Shown here: piece by piece, positions 43,624 to 52,339 of the stretch | Position numbering within the stretch: the first letter of the stretch is position 1 | Layout: every line of letters begins with the position of its first letter | Origin: Streptomyces iakyrus | GTDB lineage: Bacteria > Actinomycetota > Actinomycetes > Streptomycetales > Streptomycetaceae | Direction: 5' to 3' | DNA: 64,000 nucleotides | Assembly (NCBI RefSeq): GCF_000717055.1 | Contig: NZ_JNXI01000024.1 | Span: forward strand, 39,132-103,131 | Notes under the pieces: generated by a model | The model's input: only the letters and a program-made list of their open reading frames with translations | The model's database searches: none | What the model was told of the DNA's origin: nothing | Program-made: the position numbers and the translations under genes

Positions 43624-45240
43624 TCAGCCGAGTGCGGATGCCGCCCCCTTGAACACCAGTCCGGCCCCGAGAACCACCACGGCGAAGGCCGAACCGAGCG
43701 GAGCGGTCCGACGCACCAGGGCCGCCATCGGGCCCACCGTCCAGCGGGGGCGCCGGTCCAGGAGCCGGGTCATCCCGCTGCCCGCCTTCACGACGGCGTA
43801 TCCGGCGGCCGTCAGGGTGAGCGCCAGTCCGACGCCGTAGGCGACGACCAGCAGCAGCCCGAACCAGGCCTGTCCGAGGGCCGCGGCGCCGACCAGCACC
43901 ACCACGGCGGACGGGCTGGGCACGAGCCCGCCCGCGAAGCCCATCAGGATCGTGCCGCGCAGGGTGGGCGCGACGGGGTGGCTGTGGGTGAAGCCGCCGT
44001 GCGTGTGCTCGATCGTGTGGGGGTGGGAGTGGGTGTGGGTGTGATCGTGCGGGTGGTCGTGGTCGTGGTCGTGCTTCTGGTCGTGGTCGTGGCCGCCGTG
44101 ATGGTCGTGATCGTGGGCGTGGCCGTCGTGGACATGGGTGTGGGTGTGGTTTCCGTGGCCGTGATGGTGGCCGTGATGATGACCCTGCGGGTGGTGGGCG
44201 TGTGCGCGGTTGCGCAGGGCGCGGCGGAGCAGGCTCGCGCCCGCCAGGGTCACCAGGATGCCGCTGGCGACACCGAGCCAGGCGATCACCGACGGCGCCG
44301 CCGCCGAGCCGGCCGTGACCAGGAGGCCCAGGGCGACCACGCCCAGGGTGTGCGTGACGGTCACCGACGCGGCCATGGGCAGAACGTCCTTCATCCGGGC
44401 CTGCCCGCCCCGGGCCGCCGCCGTGGCGGCCATGATGGTCTTGCCGTGGCCCGGGGCGAGCGCGTGCATCGCACCCAGGACGACGGCGATGAGCAGGGCC
44501 AGCGCTGCGAAGCCGGCGCTGAGGTCCTGCCGGGCCACCAGGTCGTCCAGGGCCCGCGTCCAGCGGTCCGCGCCGCGCGGGAGCACCGAGGCCGCGGGGG
44601 CGTCCGACTCCTCCTCGGCCAGGGCCGAGCCGCCGGGCCGCACCCGCAGGGCGGCCGACGCGGTGTCGGCCGGGGAGGACAGCAACTCCTCCGGGTAGCG
44701 GGTCAGCTCGGCCGATATCGACTTCTCCGGCACGTCCGAGGCGGCAAGCGTCATACGGTCGCCGCGTGCCGTGATCTCCCGCCAGCCCGGGCCGCCGGAG
44801 GCCCCCGCACCGCGGAAGCCGAGGGACACGGTCTTCTCGCCCGCCGGCAGAGCAGCGGTCAGCTCGCACTCCACCCGCAGCGTGTCGAGCCCCGCCTGCC
44901 CGGGCCGCACGCGCGCCTTGCTGCGCTCGGCGGTGAGGGCGACCTCGCGCCCGTCGACGGTCGCGCGGCTGTCCTCGGCGGCCGTGGCGCACCGCTGGCG
45001 GGCCCACAGGGCGATGCCCAGCCGCTTGATGTCCGGCCCCGCCTGGGTCGCCGGGATCTCGGCGAGGTCCTCGACGTGGTGGACCCGCAGCTCGCCGGGG
45101 GCGGCGACCAGGCCGTCGTAGCGGTTGACGGTGAAGTTGCCCAGCGGGTGGGCGCTCGCCGTGGCGGCGGGCAGCAGGGTGAGCGCGCAGGCGGCCGTGA
45201 GGACGGCGGCGCCGGACGCGAACAGCCGGCGCAGGGTCAC
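43624..45240 (-). CDS. NicO/RcnA-type nickel or cobalt transporter with extracellular domain and His-rich loop
   Basis: 538 residues with GTG 45240 overlapping the upstream stop (GTGA). Signal peptide to about residue 29, then an extracellular beta-rich domain (H-P-L-G-N-F-T-V-N-R-Y onward, to about 240). From there six membrane segments of the NicO family with H-A-L-A-P-G-H-G-K-T near 292. A 70-residue cytoplasmic loop is extremely His/Asp-rich (H-D-H-D-H-H, H-T-H-T-H-S-H) and would hold metal. NicO proteins export Ni or Co (RcnA) or take up Ni/Co; the direction is not decided. Third gene of the DUF4331-TPR operon. Confidence 0.87.
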   Translation of the reverse strand: MTLRRLFASGAAVLTAACALTLLPAATASAHPLGNFTVNRYDGLVAAPGELRVHHVEDLAEIPATQAGPDIKRLGIALWARQRCATAAEDSRATVDGREVALTAERSKARVRPGQAGLDTLRVECELTAALPAGEKTVSLGFRGAGASGGPGWREITARGDRMTLAASDVPEKSISAELTRYPEELLSSPADTASAALRVRPGGSALAEEESDAPAASVLPRGADRWTRALDDLVARQDLSAGFAALALLIAVVLGAMHALAPGHGKTIMAATAAARGGQARMKDVLPMAASVTVTHTLGVVALGLLVTAGSAAAPSVIAWLGVASGILVTLAGASLLRRALRNRAHAHHPQGHHHGHHHGHGNHTHTHVHDGHAHDHDHHGGHDHDQKHDHDHDHPHDHTHTHSHPHTIEHTHGGFTHSHPVAPTLRGTILMGFAGGLVPSPSAVVVLVGAAALGQAWFGLLLVVAYGVGLALTLTAAGYAVVKAGSGMTRLLDRRPRWTVGPMAALVRRTAPLGSAFAVVVLGAGLVFKGAASALG

Positions 45241-46742
45241 CGGTTGCCCTCCAGGTCCTTGAGTGCGGTACGGGCCTCGCGCGCCCCGAGGGGCGAGAAG
45301 CCGGGATTCAGGTCCAGCGCGGCCTTCAGGTGCTTGCGGGCCTCGCGCTCGTCGCCGGTGGCGCGTTCGATGACACCGCGGTGATAGAGGAAGACGGCGT
45401 TGCGGTAGCCGGTCGCCGTCGCCCGGCGGGCGTACGGCAGGGCTTCCTCGTCGCGGCCGTTGACGTGCAGGGCCCAGGCGAGGGCGTCGGCGGTGTGCAC
45501 GCTGTGGCGGCGGTCCCACTCGGCGCGGGCGGAGCGCAGGGCCTCCTTCTTGTCGCCGTGGTCGGCGGCGGCCAGGGCCGTCTCCAGGTCGGTGTTGGCA
45601 CCGCCGGCGCGGGCGAGGGCCGTCCAGGCGTCGACGAGGGCGTACTGGTCACCGGCCTTGGCCCGGTCGCCCTCGGCGCCGCGGTCCTCGTACAGCTCGC
45701 CGAGGGCGACGAGCGGGCCGGGCAGCGGGAACCGGGCCACGACCTGTTCGAGACCGGTCACGGCGGCGGCCCGGTCACCGCTCGCGGCCTGGGCGCGGGC
45801 GCGGCCCTCCAGCGCGGGCAGGTACGCGTCGTCGGCGGCCAGGGCCCGGGCGTAGTGGCCGAGGGCCGTCTTGTACTCGCCCTGGTTCCAGGCGAGTTGC
45901 CCCAGTGCGGTGGCCACGTACGCGACGTCTGCGGGGGCGCTCGCGGAGCCCAGGGCGCGCTCCAGCACGGACCGCGCCGTACGGACGTCGCCGCGCAGCT
46001 CGTGCACGTACGCGTACCGCGTGAAGACGGGGACGCCGGGGCGCCGGTCGTCGGCGGTGTCGGCGGCCTTCGCGGCGTCGCCGTACCGGCCGAGTTCGAC
46101 GAGGGCGTCGATACGGGTGCACAGGGCGCGTTCGTTGTAGGGGTTCTGCTTCAGGGCCCGGTCGGCGTGGTTCAGGGCGCCGGGGAAGTCGTGCCGGGCC
46201 GCGGCGAGGGCGGCCTGCCCGGCCAGGGCCTGGTCGTTGCCGGGTTCCAGGTCGAGGGACCGCCGCAGGGCGCGCTCGGCCTGCGGGTACCGGGAGGGAT
46301 CGCCCTTCGTGCGGGCCTGCTCGACGTAGGCCACCCCGAGGGTGGACCAGCCGCCGAAGTCCCTCGGCTGGGCGCGGAGGTGCTTCTGCAGGGACGCGAT
46401 CCCCGCGTCGAGGTCCCCCCGGGCGAGATCGCCGGGCGACAACGCCCCGGCCGCCGACACGGCGTCGACGCCGGACCCGCCGTCCTGCCCGCCACCGAGA
46501 GCGACGGCCCCGCCCGTCACCGCGACCGCCAGCAGCGCGGCACACCCGGCGAGGTGCAGGGACCGCCACCGCCGCCCCCCGTCGGCGGCCCGCCGCAGCG
46601 CGGCGACCCGCCGGCCGACGTCGGGCTCGCTTCCGGCGCCGCCGTCCTCCCGCTCCCCGGCGGTCCCGGGCTCCGGGTCCGTCGACGGCGCTCGGTCGTC
46701 GTCGCGCCTGGCCGGTGTGCTGTCGGTCGTACGCGGAGGCAT
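45237..46742 (-). CDS. TPR-repeat membrane protein
   Basis: 501 residues. Charged N-terminus (about 60), one membrane segment (about 65-84: A-A-L-L-A-V-A-V-T-G-G-A-V-A), then an extracytoplasmic superhelix of TPR-like repeats: G-G-W-S-T-L-G-V-A-Y, A-L-A-G-Q-A-A-L-A-A, A-L-C-T-R-I-D-A-L-V-E, A-T-A-L-G-Q-L-A-W-N-Q-G-E-Y, and a last one ending K-A-A-L-D-L-N-P. TPRs bind proteins, so this probably scaffolds the adjacent DUF4331 and NicO products. Second gene of the operon; its stop overlaps the NicO start. Confidence 0.85.
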   Translation of the reverse strand: MPPRTTDSTPARRDDDRAPSTDPEPGTAGEREDGGAGSEPDVGRRVAALRRAADGGRRWRSLHLAGCAALLAVAVTGGAVALGGGQDGGSGVDAVSAAGALSPGDLARGDLDAGIASLQKHLRAQPRDFGGWSTLGVAYVEQARTKGDPSRYPQAERALRRSLDLEPGNDQALAGQAALAAARHDFPGALNHADRALKQNPYNERALCTRIDALVELGRYGDAAKAADTADDRRPGVPVFTRYAYVHELRGDVRTARSVLERALGSASAPADVAYVATALGQLAWNQGEYKTALGHYARALAADDAYLPALEGRARAQAASGDRAAAVTGLEQVVARFPLPGPLVALGELYEDRGAEGDRAKAGDQYALVDAWTALARAGGANTDLETALAAADHGDKKEALRSARAEWDRRHSVHTADALAWALHVNGRDEEALPYARRATATGYRNAVFLYHRGVIERATGDEREARKHLKAALDLNPGFSPLGAREARTALKDLEGNR

Positions 46743-46844
46743 GACCTCTCCTCGGTCGGATGAGCTGGTGCGGGGGTCGGCGACGCGGCCCGCGCCGTGG
46801 GGGACGGGGGAACGGGCCGCGCCGGTCGGTGGGAGCGGAGCGGG

Positions 46845-48377
46845 TCAGTACGCCCGGTTCCGCATGCGGCGCCACCACATCAGGGCCGCGCCGATCAGGA
46901 CGATGCCGCCCGCCCCGGCCCCCGCGGACGCGGCGATCAGGCGCATGTCGTCCGAACCCTCGGCGCCGGCCGGCTGGAGCGCGTCGCCCAGCTGGCTGCG
47001 CACGTCGTTGCCGCCGTCGACGCCCTTGGCGAGCGGGCCGCGCGAGCCCTCCGTCGGCAGGGCGACGTACGGGAAGGACTTCTCGAACTTCTTGTCGTTC
47101 TTGTCGACCGCGTCACCGAGGTCGTTCTTCGCACCCAGCAGCTCGCCCTCGACGACCTGGAGCGAGGCGTCGATCACGTCGTCGGTGAGGCGACGGCCGT
47201 TGGGGAAGCCGGCGTTGTCACCGTCGAGGACACCCAGCCGCTTGGGCTTCGCGGCCGGCTTGATCGAGGTGTTGAGCCGCAGCTGCTCCGAAGGCGTCAC
47301 GTGCGGGGGCTGGTTGAGGTCCTTGACGCCCTTGAGGAAGACGTCGACCAGGTCGTTGCGCGGCTCGTCCGGCGCCGGGATCTTGTAGATCGCCTCGATG
47401 AGCTTGGGCAGCTCCGGGTTGGTGACGTTCTCCAGGAACGCGCCGTCGTCCCGCGGCGTGGACGCGTTGAACTTGTCCTTGTCCTTCAGCGGGTTGACGA
47501 CCTCGTTGACCAGCGGGTTGCCGAGGCGCGAGACCTGTGTGAAGTAGCCCTTGGCGTTCTTGCGCTGGGTCGTCGACCAGATGCCGACGACCGGCTGGTC
47601 GTGCGACTCGGCGATGAAGCTGTTGGGGACCTGCAGGGCGATCGAGTTGACGTTGTAGCCCTTGAGGGTGTCGTTGCCGACCTCGGAGAGGTTCCCGCCG
47701 TAGAGCAGGTCGAAGACGCGCAGGTCCAGGAAGAACGGGTCGTCGGCCTGCCCGGCGAACGTCTGGGCGCCGCCGGCGAGCTTGTGGATCGCCTGCTTGC
47801 GCAGGGCGTCGTAGTTCGGCATCGACGCCTTGCCGACGTTCGACGGCGCCACCGGCACGTCGTCGGCGACCTTGGTCTTCGACACGGCCTTCAGGTTCCG
47901 CAGTTTGATCAGTTCGAGGTCGTACGTCTGCGTGATGTTCAGGTCGGGGTCGTCGAGGCTCTCGACCGGGCCCGTGTTGTAGAGGAACGTCTTCTCGTTC
48001 TTCGTATGAGTCTTGAACGTGTAGCGGAAGAGCAGGTCTTCCTTCGCGTCGCCGTTGCTGTCGATGCGCAGGTCGTACTGGGCGTCCTCGGCGAAGGTGA
48101 AGAAGTTCGGCCCTCCGGCCGGTTCCTCGAAGGGGATCCAGTTCGCGACGATGGTCGTCGTGTCCGGCTTGTCCGGGCTGACGAACGCGTACACGTCAGT
48201 GTTGTCGTACTGCGGGGTCCCCGAGATCAGCGGGGCCTCGCGGTGGCTGGAGGCGGAGGCCGCCTCGGGTTGCAGCACGGTCACGCCGGCGGCCGTGAGC
48301 CCGCCGGCGGCCAGTGCGCCACAGATCACGGTCGCGATGCTCGTGCGTCCCGAACCGGTCCTGGAAGTAGGTGTCAT
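46845..48377 (-). CDS. Secreted DUF4331 protein with C-terminal membrane anchor
   Basis: 510 residues from ATG 48377, with GGAGGACGG upstream. Signal sequence (about 12-42) ends A-S-A-S; the domain begins S-H-R-E-A-P-L-I-S-G, the DUF4331 hallmark, and contains D-N-T-D-V-Y-A-F-V-S-P and F-D-L-L-Y-G-G-N-L-S-E-V-G-N-D. A membrane helix near 484-502 is followed by R-R-M-R-N-R. The protein should face the outside. Biochemical role unknown. It heads the TPR-NicO operon and has a SigK-like promoter, so it is a probable target of the divergent ECF sigma factor. Confidence 0.87.
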   Translation of the reverse strand: MTPTSRTGSGRTSIATVICGALAAGGLTAAGVTVLQPEAASASSHREAPLISGTPQYDNTDVYAFVSPDKPDTTTIVANWIPFEEPAGGPNFFTFAEDAQYDLRIDSNGDAKEDLLFRYTFKTHTKNEKTFLYNTGPVESLDDPDLNITQTYDLELIKLRNLKAVSKTKVADDVPVAPSNVGKASMPNYDALRKQAIHKLAGGAQTFAGQADDPFFLDLRVFDLLYGGNLSEVGNDTLKGYNVNSIALQVPNSFIAESHDQPVVGIWSTTQRKNAKGYFTQVSRLGNPLVNEVVNPLKDKDKFNASTPRDDGAFLENVTNPELPKLIEAIYKIPAPDEPRNDLVDVFLKGVKDLNQPPHVTPSEQLRLNTSIKPAAKPKRLGVLDGDNAGFPNGRRLTDDVIDASLQVVEGELLGAKNDLGDAVDKNDKKFEKSFPYVALPTEGSRGPLAKGVDGGNDVRSQLGDALQPAGAEGSDDMRLIAASAGAGAGGIVLIGAALMWWRRMRNRAY

Positions 48378-48415
48378 GCCGTCCGTCCTCCGTGCCAACT
48401 TGCCTGACACACGCC

Positions 48416-48443
48416 ATTCGGAGCGGTCGGCGAAGCGGATTGG
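48416..48443 (-). promoter_or_regulatory. SigK-type ECF promoter for the DUF4331 operon
   Basis: Read leftward, CCAATCC (48437-48443), 15 bp, then CCGAAT (48416-48421). The mycobacterial SigK consensus, recalled from literature, is CCATCC-N16/17-CCGAAT, with the same total length. The predicted start would be about 30 bp before the DUF4331 ATG. Confidence 0.7.
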
Positions 48444-48603
48444 TCGAATCTCAAACGTTCTTACGGGGAGTCGGGAAAGTTGTTTCACCGTTGGGGACCC
48501 GCGTTTTCGGCGCGCTGATCCGTAACACCGTCCGGAGGTGTGTGCGTTGCGAATGCCTCGTGCGAGGGGACAGGCCCGGTGTGGCCTCGGAAGGGGGGAC
48601 CGA

Positions 48604-49146
48604 GTGGAGGCGGACGAGCTGCTGCTGCTCGTGGCAGGTGGGGACCAGAAGGCCTTCGAAGAGTTGTACGGACTCGTGTCCGGGCCGGTGTTCGGTCTCG
48701 TGCGGCGTGTGGTGCGCGACCCCGCCCAGTCGGAGGAGGTGGCTCAGGAGGTGCTGCTCGAACTGTGGCGTTCCGCGGCGAAGTTCGACCCGGGCCGGGG
48801 CAGCGCGATGTCGTGGATCCTGACCCTCGCCCACCGCCGCGCCGTCGACCGGGTCCGCAGCGCCCGGGCGGCCGGGGAGCGTGAGCAGCGCGAGGCGCTC
48901 CGCGCGAACCAGCCCGCCTTCGACCAGGTCACCGAGGAGGTCGAGGCAGGGCTGGAGCGCGAGTGGGTGCGCCGCTGCCTGGACCGGCTCACCGTCCTGC
49001 AGCGCCAGTCGGTCACCCTCGCCTACTACGAGGGCTACACGTACCGTGAGGTGGCCGAGCAGCTCTCCTTGCCGCTGGGCACCGTCAAGACCCGGATGCG
49101 GGACGGGCTGACCCGTATGCGCGAGTGCCTGGGAGGTGTGGCATGA
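48604..49146 (+). CDS. ECF RNA polymerase sigma factor, SigK-like
   Basis: 180 residues from GTG 48604, set by AAGGGGGGA; the open frame upstream from 48538 is possible. Region 2: E-L-Y-G-L-V..D-P-A-Q-S-E-E-V-A-Q-E-V-L-L-E-L-W, G-S-A-M-S-W-I-L-T-L-A-H-R-R-A-V-D-R-V-R. Region 4: L-T-V-L-Q-R-Q-S-V-T-L-A-Y-Y-E-G-Y-T-Y-R-E-V-A-E-Q-L-S-L-P-L-G-T-V-K-T-R. The sequence and the RskA partner place it in the SigK (ECF19) group. Its activity should be blocked by the anti-sigma gene, whose ATG overlaps its stop. Confidence 0.9.
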   Translation: MEADELLLLVAGGDQKAFEELYGLVSGPVFGLVRRVVRDPAQSEEVAQEVLLELWRSAAKFDPGRGSAMSWILTLAHRRAVDRVRSARAAGEREQREALRANQPAFDQVTEEVEAGLEREWVRRCLDRLTVLQRQSVTLAYYEGYTYREVAEQLSLPLGTVKTRMRDGLTRMRECLGGVA

Positions 49147-49961
49147 GCCTCTTCCGCCGCGAGGATCCGCACTCGCTCGCCGCGCCCTACGCGCTCGACG
49201 CCTTGGAGCCCCCGGAGCGCGTCCGCTTCGAGAAGCACCTCAGGGACTGCGACCGCTGTGCCGCCGAGGTGCGCGAGCTGACCGAGGACGCGGTCCGGCT
49301 CGCCTGGTCCACGGCGGCCCCGCCCCCGGCCGCCCTGCGCGACCGGGTCATGCTCGCCGTACGGACGACTCCGCAGGACCCGGCACCCCAGGCCGCCCCG
49401 CCCGCGCCGGCCCGGGCGCGCGCCTCGCAGCTGCCGCCGCACGTGTGGGGCGCGCAGCCGCCGCCGCGGCAGCGGCAGCGGCGCCGGATCCCGCTGTTCG
49501 TGCCCTTCGCGACGGCCACCGCCGCCGCGGCCCTCGTCGTCGCGTCGCTCTTCGCCGTGCAGGCGAACCGGGCCCAGGACCGGCTGACCGCCGAGCAAGA
49601 TCGATCACGTGAGATCGCCCACGTTCTGGCGGCTCCGGACGCCCGTGCGGGCAGTGGCCGGGACGGGCGGGGCCGCACCATCGGAGTGATCGCTTCCGCC
49701 ACGGAGGGGAGTGCGGTGGTCACCCTCGGCGGATACGGCGCCCCGACAGGCGGCCGCGTGCACCAGCTGTGGCTCATGCGCCCGGGCGCGCAACCACGCT
49801 CCCTCGGCCTCTTCGAGGACGACACGCCCCTGGTCGCAACGGGTTTGGGCACCTCCGCGACGTCACTGGCCGTGACCGTCGAGCCCGCCGGGGGATCGCC
49901 ACAGCCCACTACCCAGCCGATAGTCCAACTCGCCCTGAAATCTGTTGGATTCGGAGAGTAA
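49143..49961 (+). CDS. RskA-type transmembrane anti-sigma factor
   Basis: 272 residues. N-terminal zinc anti-sigma domain with H-L-R-D-C-D-R-C (H-x3-C-x2-C) near 33-40, a Pro/Ala linker, one membrane helix near 120-142, and an extracytoplasmic RskA domain (V-V-T-L-G-G-Y-G-A-P..V-H-Q-L-W-L-M). Such proteins hold the sigma factor at the membrane and release it after regulated proteolysis. Overlaps the sigma stop (ATGA). Its targets likely include the divergent DUF4331 operon. Confidence 0.9.
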   Translation: MSLFRREDPHSLAAPYALDALEPPERVRFEKHLRDCDRCAAEVRELTEDAVRLAWSTAAPPPAALRDRVMLAVRTTPQDPAPQAAPPAPARARASQLPPHVWGAQPPPRQRQRRRIPLFVPFATATAAAALVVASLFAVQANRAQDRLTAEQDRSREIAHVLAAPDARAGSGRDGRGRTIGVIASATEGSAVVTLGGYGAPTGGRVHQLWLMRPGAQPRSLGLFEDDTPLVATGLGTSATSLAVTVEPAGGSPQPTTQPIVQLALKSVGFGE

Positions 49962-50087
49962 TCGGAGATACATCGTCAACCCCCTTATGGGGAAGGTGAA
50001 TCCTGTGACCGCGATACACGCGTGCCCGGCCGGGGAGATAGGGTTAACCTGCCCGGGCCGGGTGGACTCGTACGGGTGGGGAGTGAC

Positions 50088-50354
50088 ATGGAACAGATAA
50101 CAGTGCGCAGCAGGGCCAGGGTCCCTGCGATCACCTGCGGGAGCAGCGCGACCAGTTCGCGCCTCGACCGCCACCTTTCGGTGCTGGGCGGCCCCGCCGT
50201 CCCTCAGCGGGAGACGGTCGAGGCGACCTCGCTCATGCGGGAACTGACCGCGCGTCAGCCGCACGACCGCAGTGGCAGGGGCGCGCGCGTGCGTCGCGTC
50301 TCGCTCTTCGCGCCGCTGCGCCGGCTGCGCCGCTCGCTCTTCGGCAGCAGGTAG
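50088..50354 (+). CDS. Small conserved-looking basic protein
   Basis: 88 residues from ATG 50088, preceded by GGTGGGGAG. The C-terminal third is strongly basic (R-R-V-S..L-R-R-L-R-R-S-L-F-G-S-R) and may bind DNA or membrane. No known domain. Biased codon use supports coding. It follows the anti-sigma gene after 126 bp, which contain no other gene. Confidence 0.6.
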   Translation: MEQITVRSRARVPAITCGSSATSSRLDRHLSVLGGPAVPQRETVEATSLMRELTARQPHDRSGRGARVRRVSLFAPLRRLRRSLFGSR

Positions 50355-50531
50355 GGTCCCGCGCTCGGGCGGTCACACCACCCCTGGCGCAACGCTGCGA
50401 CACTCGTCGTCCGTCATCCCCGCGGCTCGCAGCGACGCCAGGTGTGTTCCCGAGCGCGGCACGGCCCCTGTCGGTGTCTCATCCCCGCCCGGCAGCGACC
50501 GGGGGCCACGTCCGCGGTTCCGGCCGCACGT

Positions 50532-51314
50532 TCACCGCTCCCCGCGCGCGTACTGGCGCACGGCCAGCGGCACGAACACCCCGAGCAGCACGGCGCACCA
50601 CAGGAGCGACCCCGCGACGGGGTGGGCCACCGGCCAGGCCGCACCCTCGGGCACCGGCGCGTTGCCGAAGAGGTCCCGCAGGGCCGTCGCCACCGCGCTG
50701 ATCGGATTCCACTCGGCGAGCGTCCGCAGCCAGCCCGGCAGCCCGCTCGTCGGGATGTACGCGCTGGACAGCAGCGGCAGCAGGAACGTCGCCCCGCCCA
50801 GCTGGCCGGCCGCCTCCTCGTCGCGGGTGAGCAGGCCGAGGTAGATCCCGGCCCAGGTGCACGCGAAGCGGAACAGCATCAGCAGCCCGAACGCCCCCGC
50901 CGCTTCGGACGGGCTTCCCTCGACCCGCCAGCCGACCGCCAGCCCCACCAGCAGGAACGGCACCGTCCCGGCGGCCGTGGCCAACAAATCCGCAGCGGCC
51001 TGCCCCAGCGGTACGGCCGCCCGGCTCACCGGCAGCGTACGGAAACGGTTCGTCACGCCCCGGTGCGTGTCCTGGGCCGCCTGGAACATGCCGGCCATGA
51101 TCCCGCCTGAGGCGGTCGCCACCAGCAGGCCCGGCACGAGGAACGCCCGGTACGCCTCGCCCGGAACCGCCAGCGCGCTGCCGAAGACGTAGCCGAAGAA
51201 CAGCAGCATGCTGATCGGCATCGTCTGGGTGAGGATCAGCAGCCCCGGGTTGTTGCGCAGCCGCAGCAGCTGGCGGCCCAGCATCGCGGTTCCGTCGTAC
51301 GCCAGCATGCTCAT
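50532..51314 (-). CDS. ABC-2 type transporter permease
   Basis: 260 residues, six membrane segments, DrrB-like layout of about 35-residue cytoplasmic N-terminus. Motif G-I-M-A-G-M-F and the closing L-A-V-R-Q-Y-A-R. With the coupled ATPase it forms a multidrug or antibiotic exporter (DrrAB family). Start overlaps the ATPase stop (ATGA). Confidence 0.87.
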   Translation of the reverse strand: MSMLAYDGTAMLGRQLLRLRNNPGLLILTQTMPISMLLFFGYVFGSALAVPGEAYRAFLVPGLLVATASGGIMAGMFQAAQDTHRGVTNRFRTLPVSRAAVPLGQAAADLLATAAGTVPFLLVGLAVGWRVEGSPSEAAGAFGLLMLFRFACTWAGIYLGLLTRDEEAAGQLGGATFLLPLLSSAYIPTSGLPGWLRTLAEWNPISAVATALRDLFGNAPVPEGAAWPVAHPVAGSLLWCAVLLGVFVPLAVRQYARGER

Positions 51315-52276
51315 GCGGCACGCTCCTTCTCGTCGGTGGTCTCGGGCGCGGTCTCCGTCAGGCGCAGGAACACGTCGTCGAGGGTCGGCGGGCGCAGGCT
51401 CACGTCGAGCAGCGGCACACCCGCCGTGTCCAGGGCGCGCACCAGCAGCGGGATGGTGAGGGTCGGGTCCTTGCTCACCGCGCCGACGGCGTTGCGCTCG
51501 CGGTCGAACGACGGCTGCGCGCCCGTCAGCCGGTCCAGCACGGCCGCCGCCCCGGCGAGGAGGTCCGCGTCCGGCACCACGACCTCGGCGTGTGCCCCGA
51601 CGAGCGACTTGAGCTGGGCGGGAGATCCGGTGTGGGTGACCCGGCCGCGGTCCACCAGGGCGATGTCGTGGGCCAGTTGGTCGGCCTCCTCCAGGTACTG
51701 CGTGGTGAGCAGCACGGTCGTGCCCTCGGCGGTCAGGCCGCGCACCACGTCCCGGATGAGGGTGCGGCTGACCGGGTCGAGGCCGGTCGTCGGCTCGTCC
51801 AGGAACAGCACCTCGGGGCGGCGGACCAGACTCGCCGCGAGGTCCAGGCGGCGCCGCATGCCACCGGAGTAGGTGGACGCGGGGCGGTCGGCGGCCTCGG
51901 TCAGGCCGAAGCGGTCGAGGAGTTCCGCGGTCCGGCCTGCCGGACCGCGCACCCGGTGCAGCCGGCCGAACAGCAGGAGGTTCTGGCGCCCGGTGAGGTC
52001 TCCGTCGACCGAGGTGGCCTGCCCGGTGACGGAGATCCGGCCGCGGACGGCGGCGGCCTCGCGGACGAGGTCGTGCCCCGCGACCCGGGCGGAGCCGGCG
52101 TCCGGCCGCAGCAGCGTGGTCAACAGCCCGACGGCCGTCGTCTTCCCCGCCCCGTTCGGCCCGAGGACCCCGCAGACCGTCCCCTCGGCGACCGCGACGT
52201 CCAGCCCGCGCAGGGCGTGGACCTGCCCGAACCGCTTCTCCAGACCTTCACTAAGTACGGCGTACGTAGAAGTCAT
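51311..52276 (-). CDS. ABC exporter ATP-binding protein, DrrA type
   Basis: 321 residues from ATG 52276 (a start 18 bp further up is possible). Walker A G-P-N-G-A-G-K-T-T, signature Y-S-G-G-M-R-R-R-L-D-L-A, Walker B V-L-F-L-D-E-P-T-T-G-L-D, H-loop L-L-T-T-Q-Y. The C-terminal 90 residues, including T-L-D-D-V-F-L-R-L-T, are the DrrA-specific extension. Powers the coupled permease and exports a drug or lipid. Divergent TetR and a palindrome between indicate control by that repressor. Confidence 0.9.
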   Translation of the reverse strand: MTSTYAVLSEGLEKRFGQVHALRGLDVAVAEGTVCGVLGPNGAGKTTAVGLLTTLLRPDAGSARVAGHDLVREAAAVRGRISVTGQATSVDGDLTGRQNLLLFGRLHRVRGPAGRTAELLDRFGLTEAADRPASTYSGGMRRRLDLAASLVRRPEVLFLDEPTTGLDPVSRTLIRDVVRGLTAEGTTVLLTTQYLEEADQLAHDIALVDRGRVTHTGSPAQLKSLVGAHAEVVVPDADLLAGAAAVLDRLTGAQPSFDRERNAVGAVSKDPTLTIPLLVRALDTAGVPLLDVSLRPPTLDDVFLRLTETAPETTDEKERAA

Positions 52277-52294
52277 GGCTTGACCATAGCGCAC

Positions 52295-52311
52295 TACGTA
52301 CGTTGTACGTA
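52295..52311. promoter_or_regulatory. TetR-type operator TACGTA-N5-TACGTA
   Basis: Two TACGTA half sites in a palindrome between the divergent ABC and TetR genes, 19 bp before the ATPase ATG and 29 bp before the TetR ATG. The expected site for the repressor. Confidence 0.72.
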
Positions 52312-52339
52312 ACTACGATGGTGGCCGAGGTGATGATCG

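Noticed and set aside
43980..44210. Dense GTG/CAC repeat, considered as a tandem repeat or CRISPR-like element
   Set aside because: It is the DNA of the His/Asp loop of the NicO transporter; no regular spacer-repeat structure.
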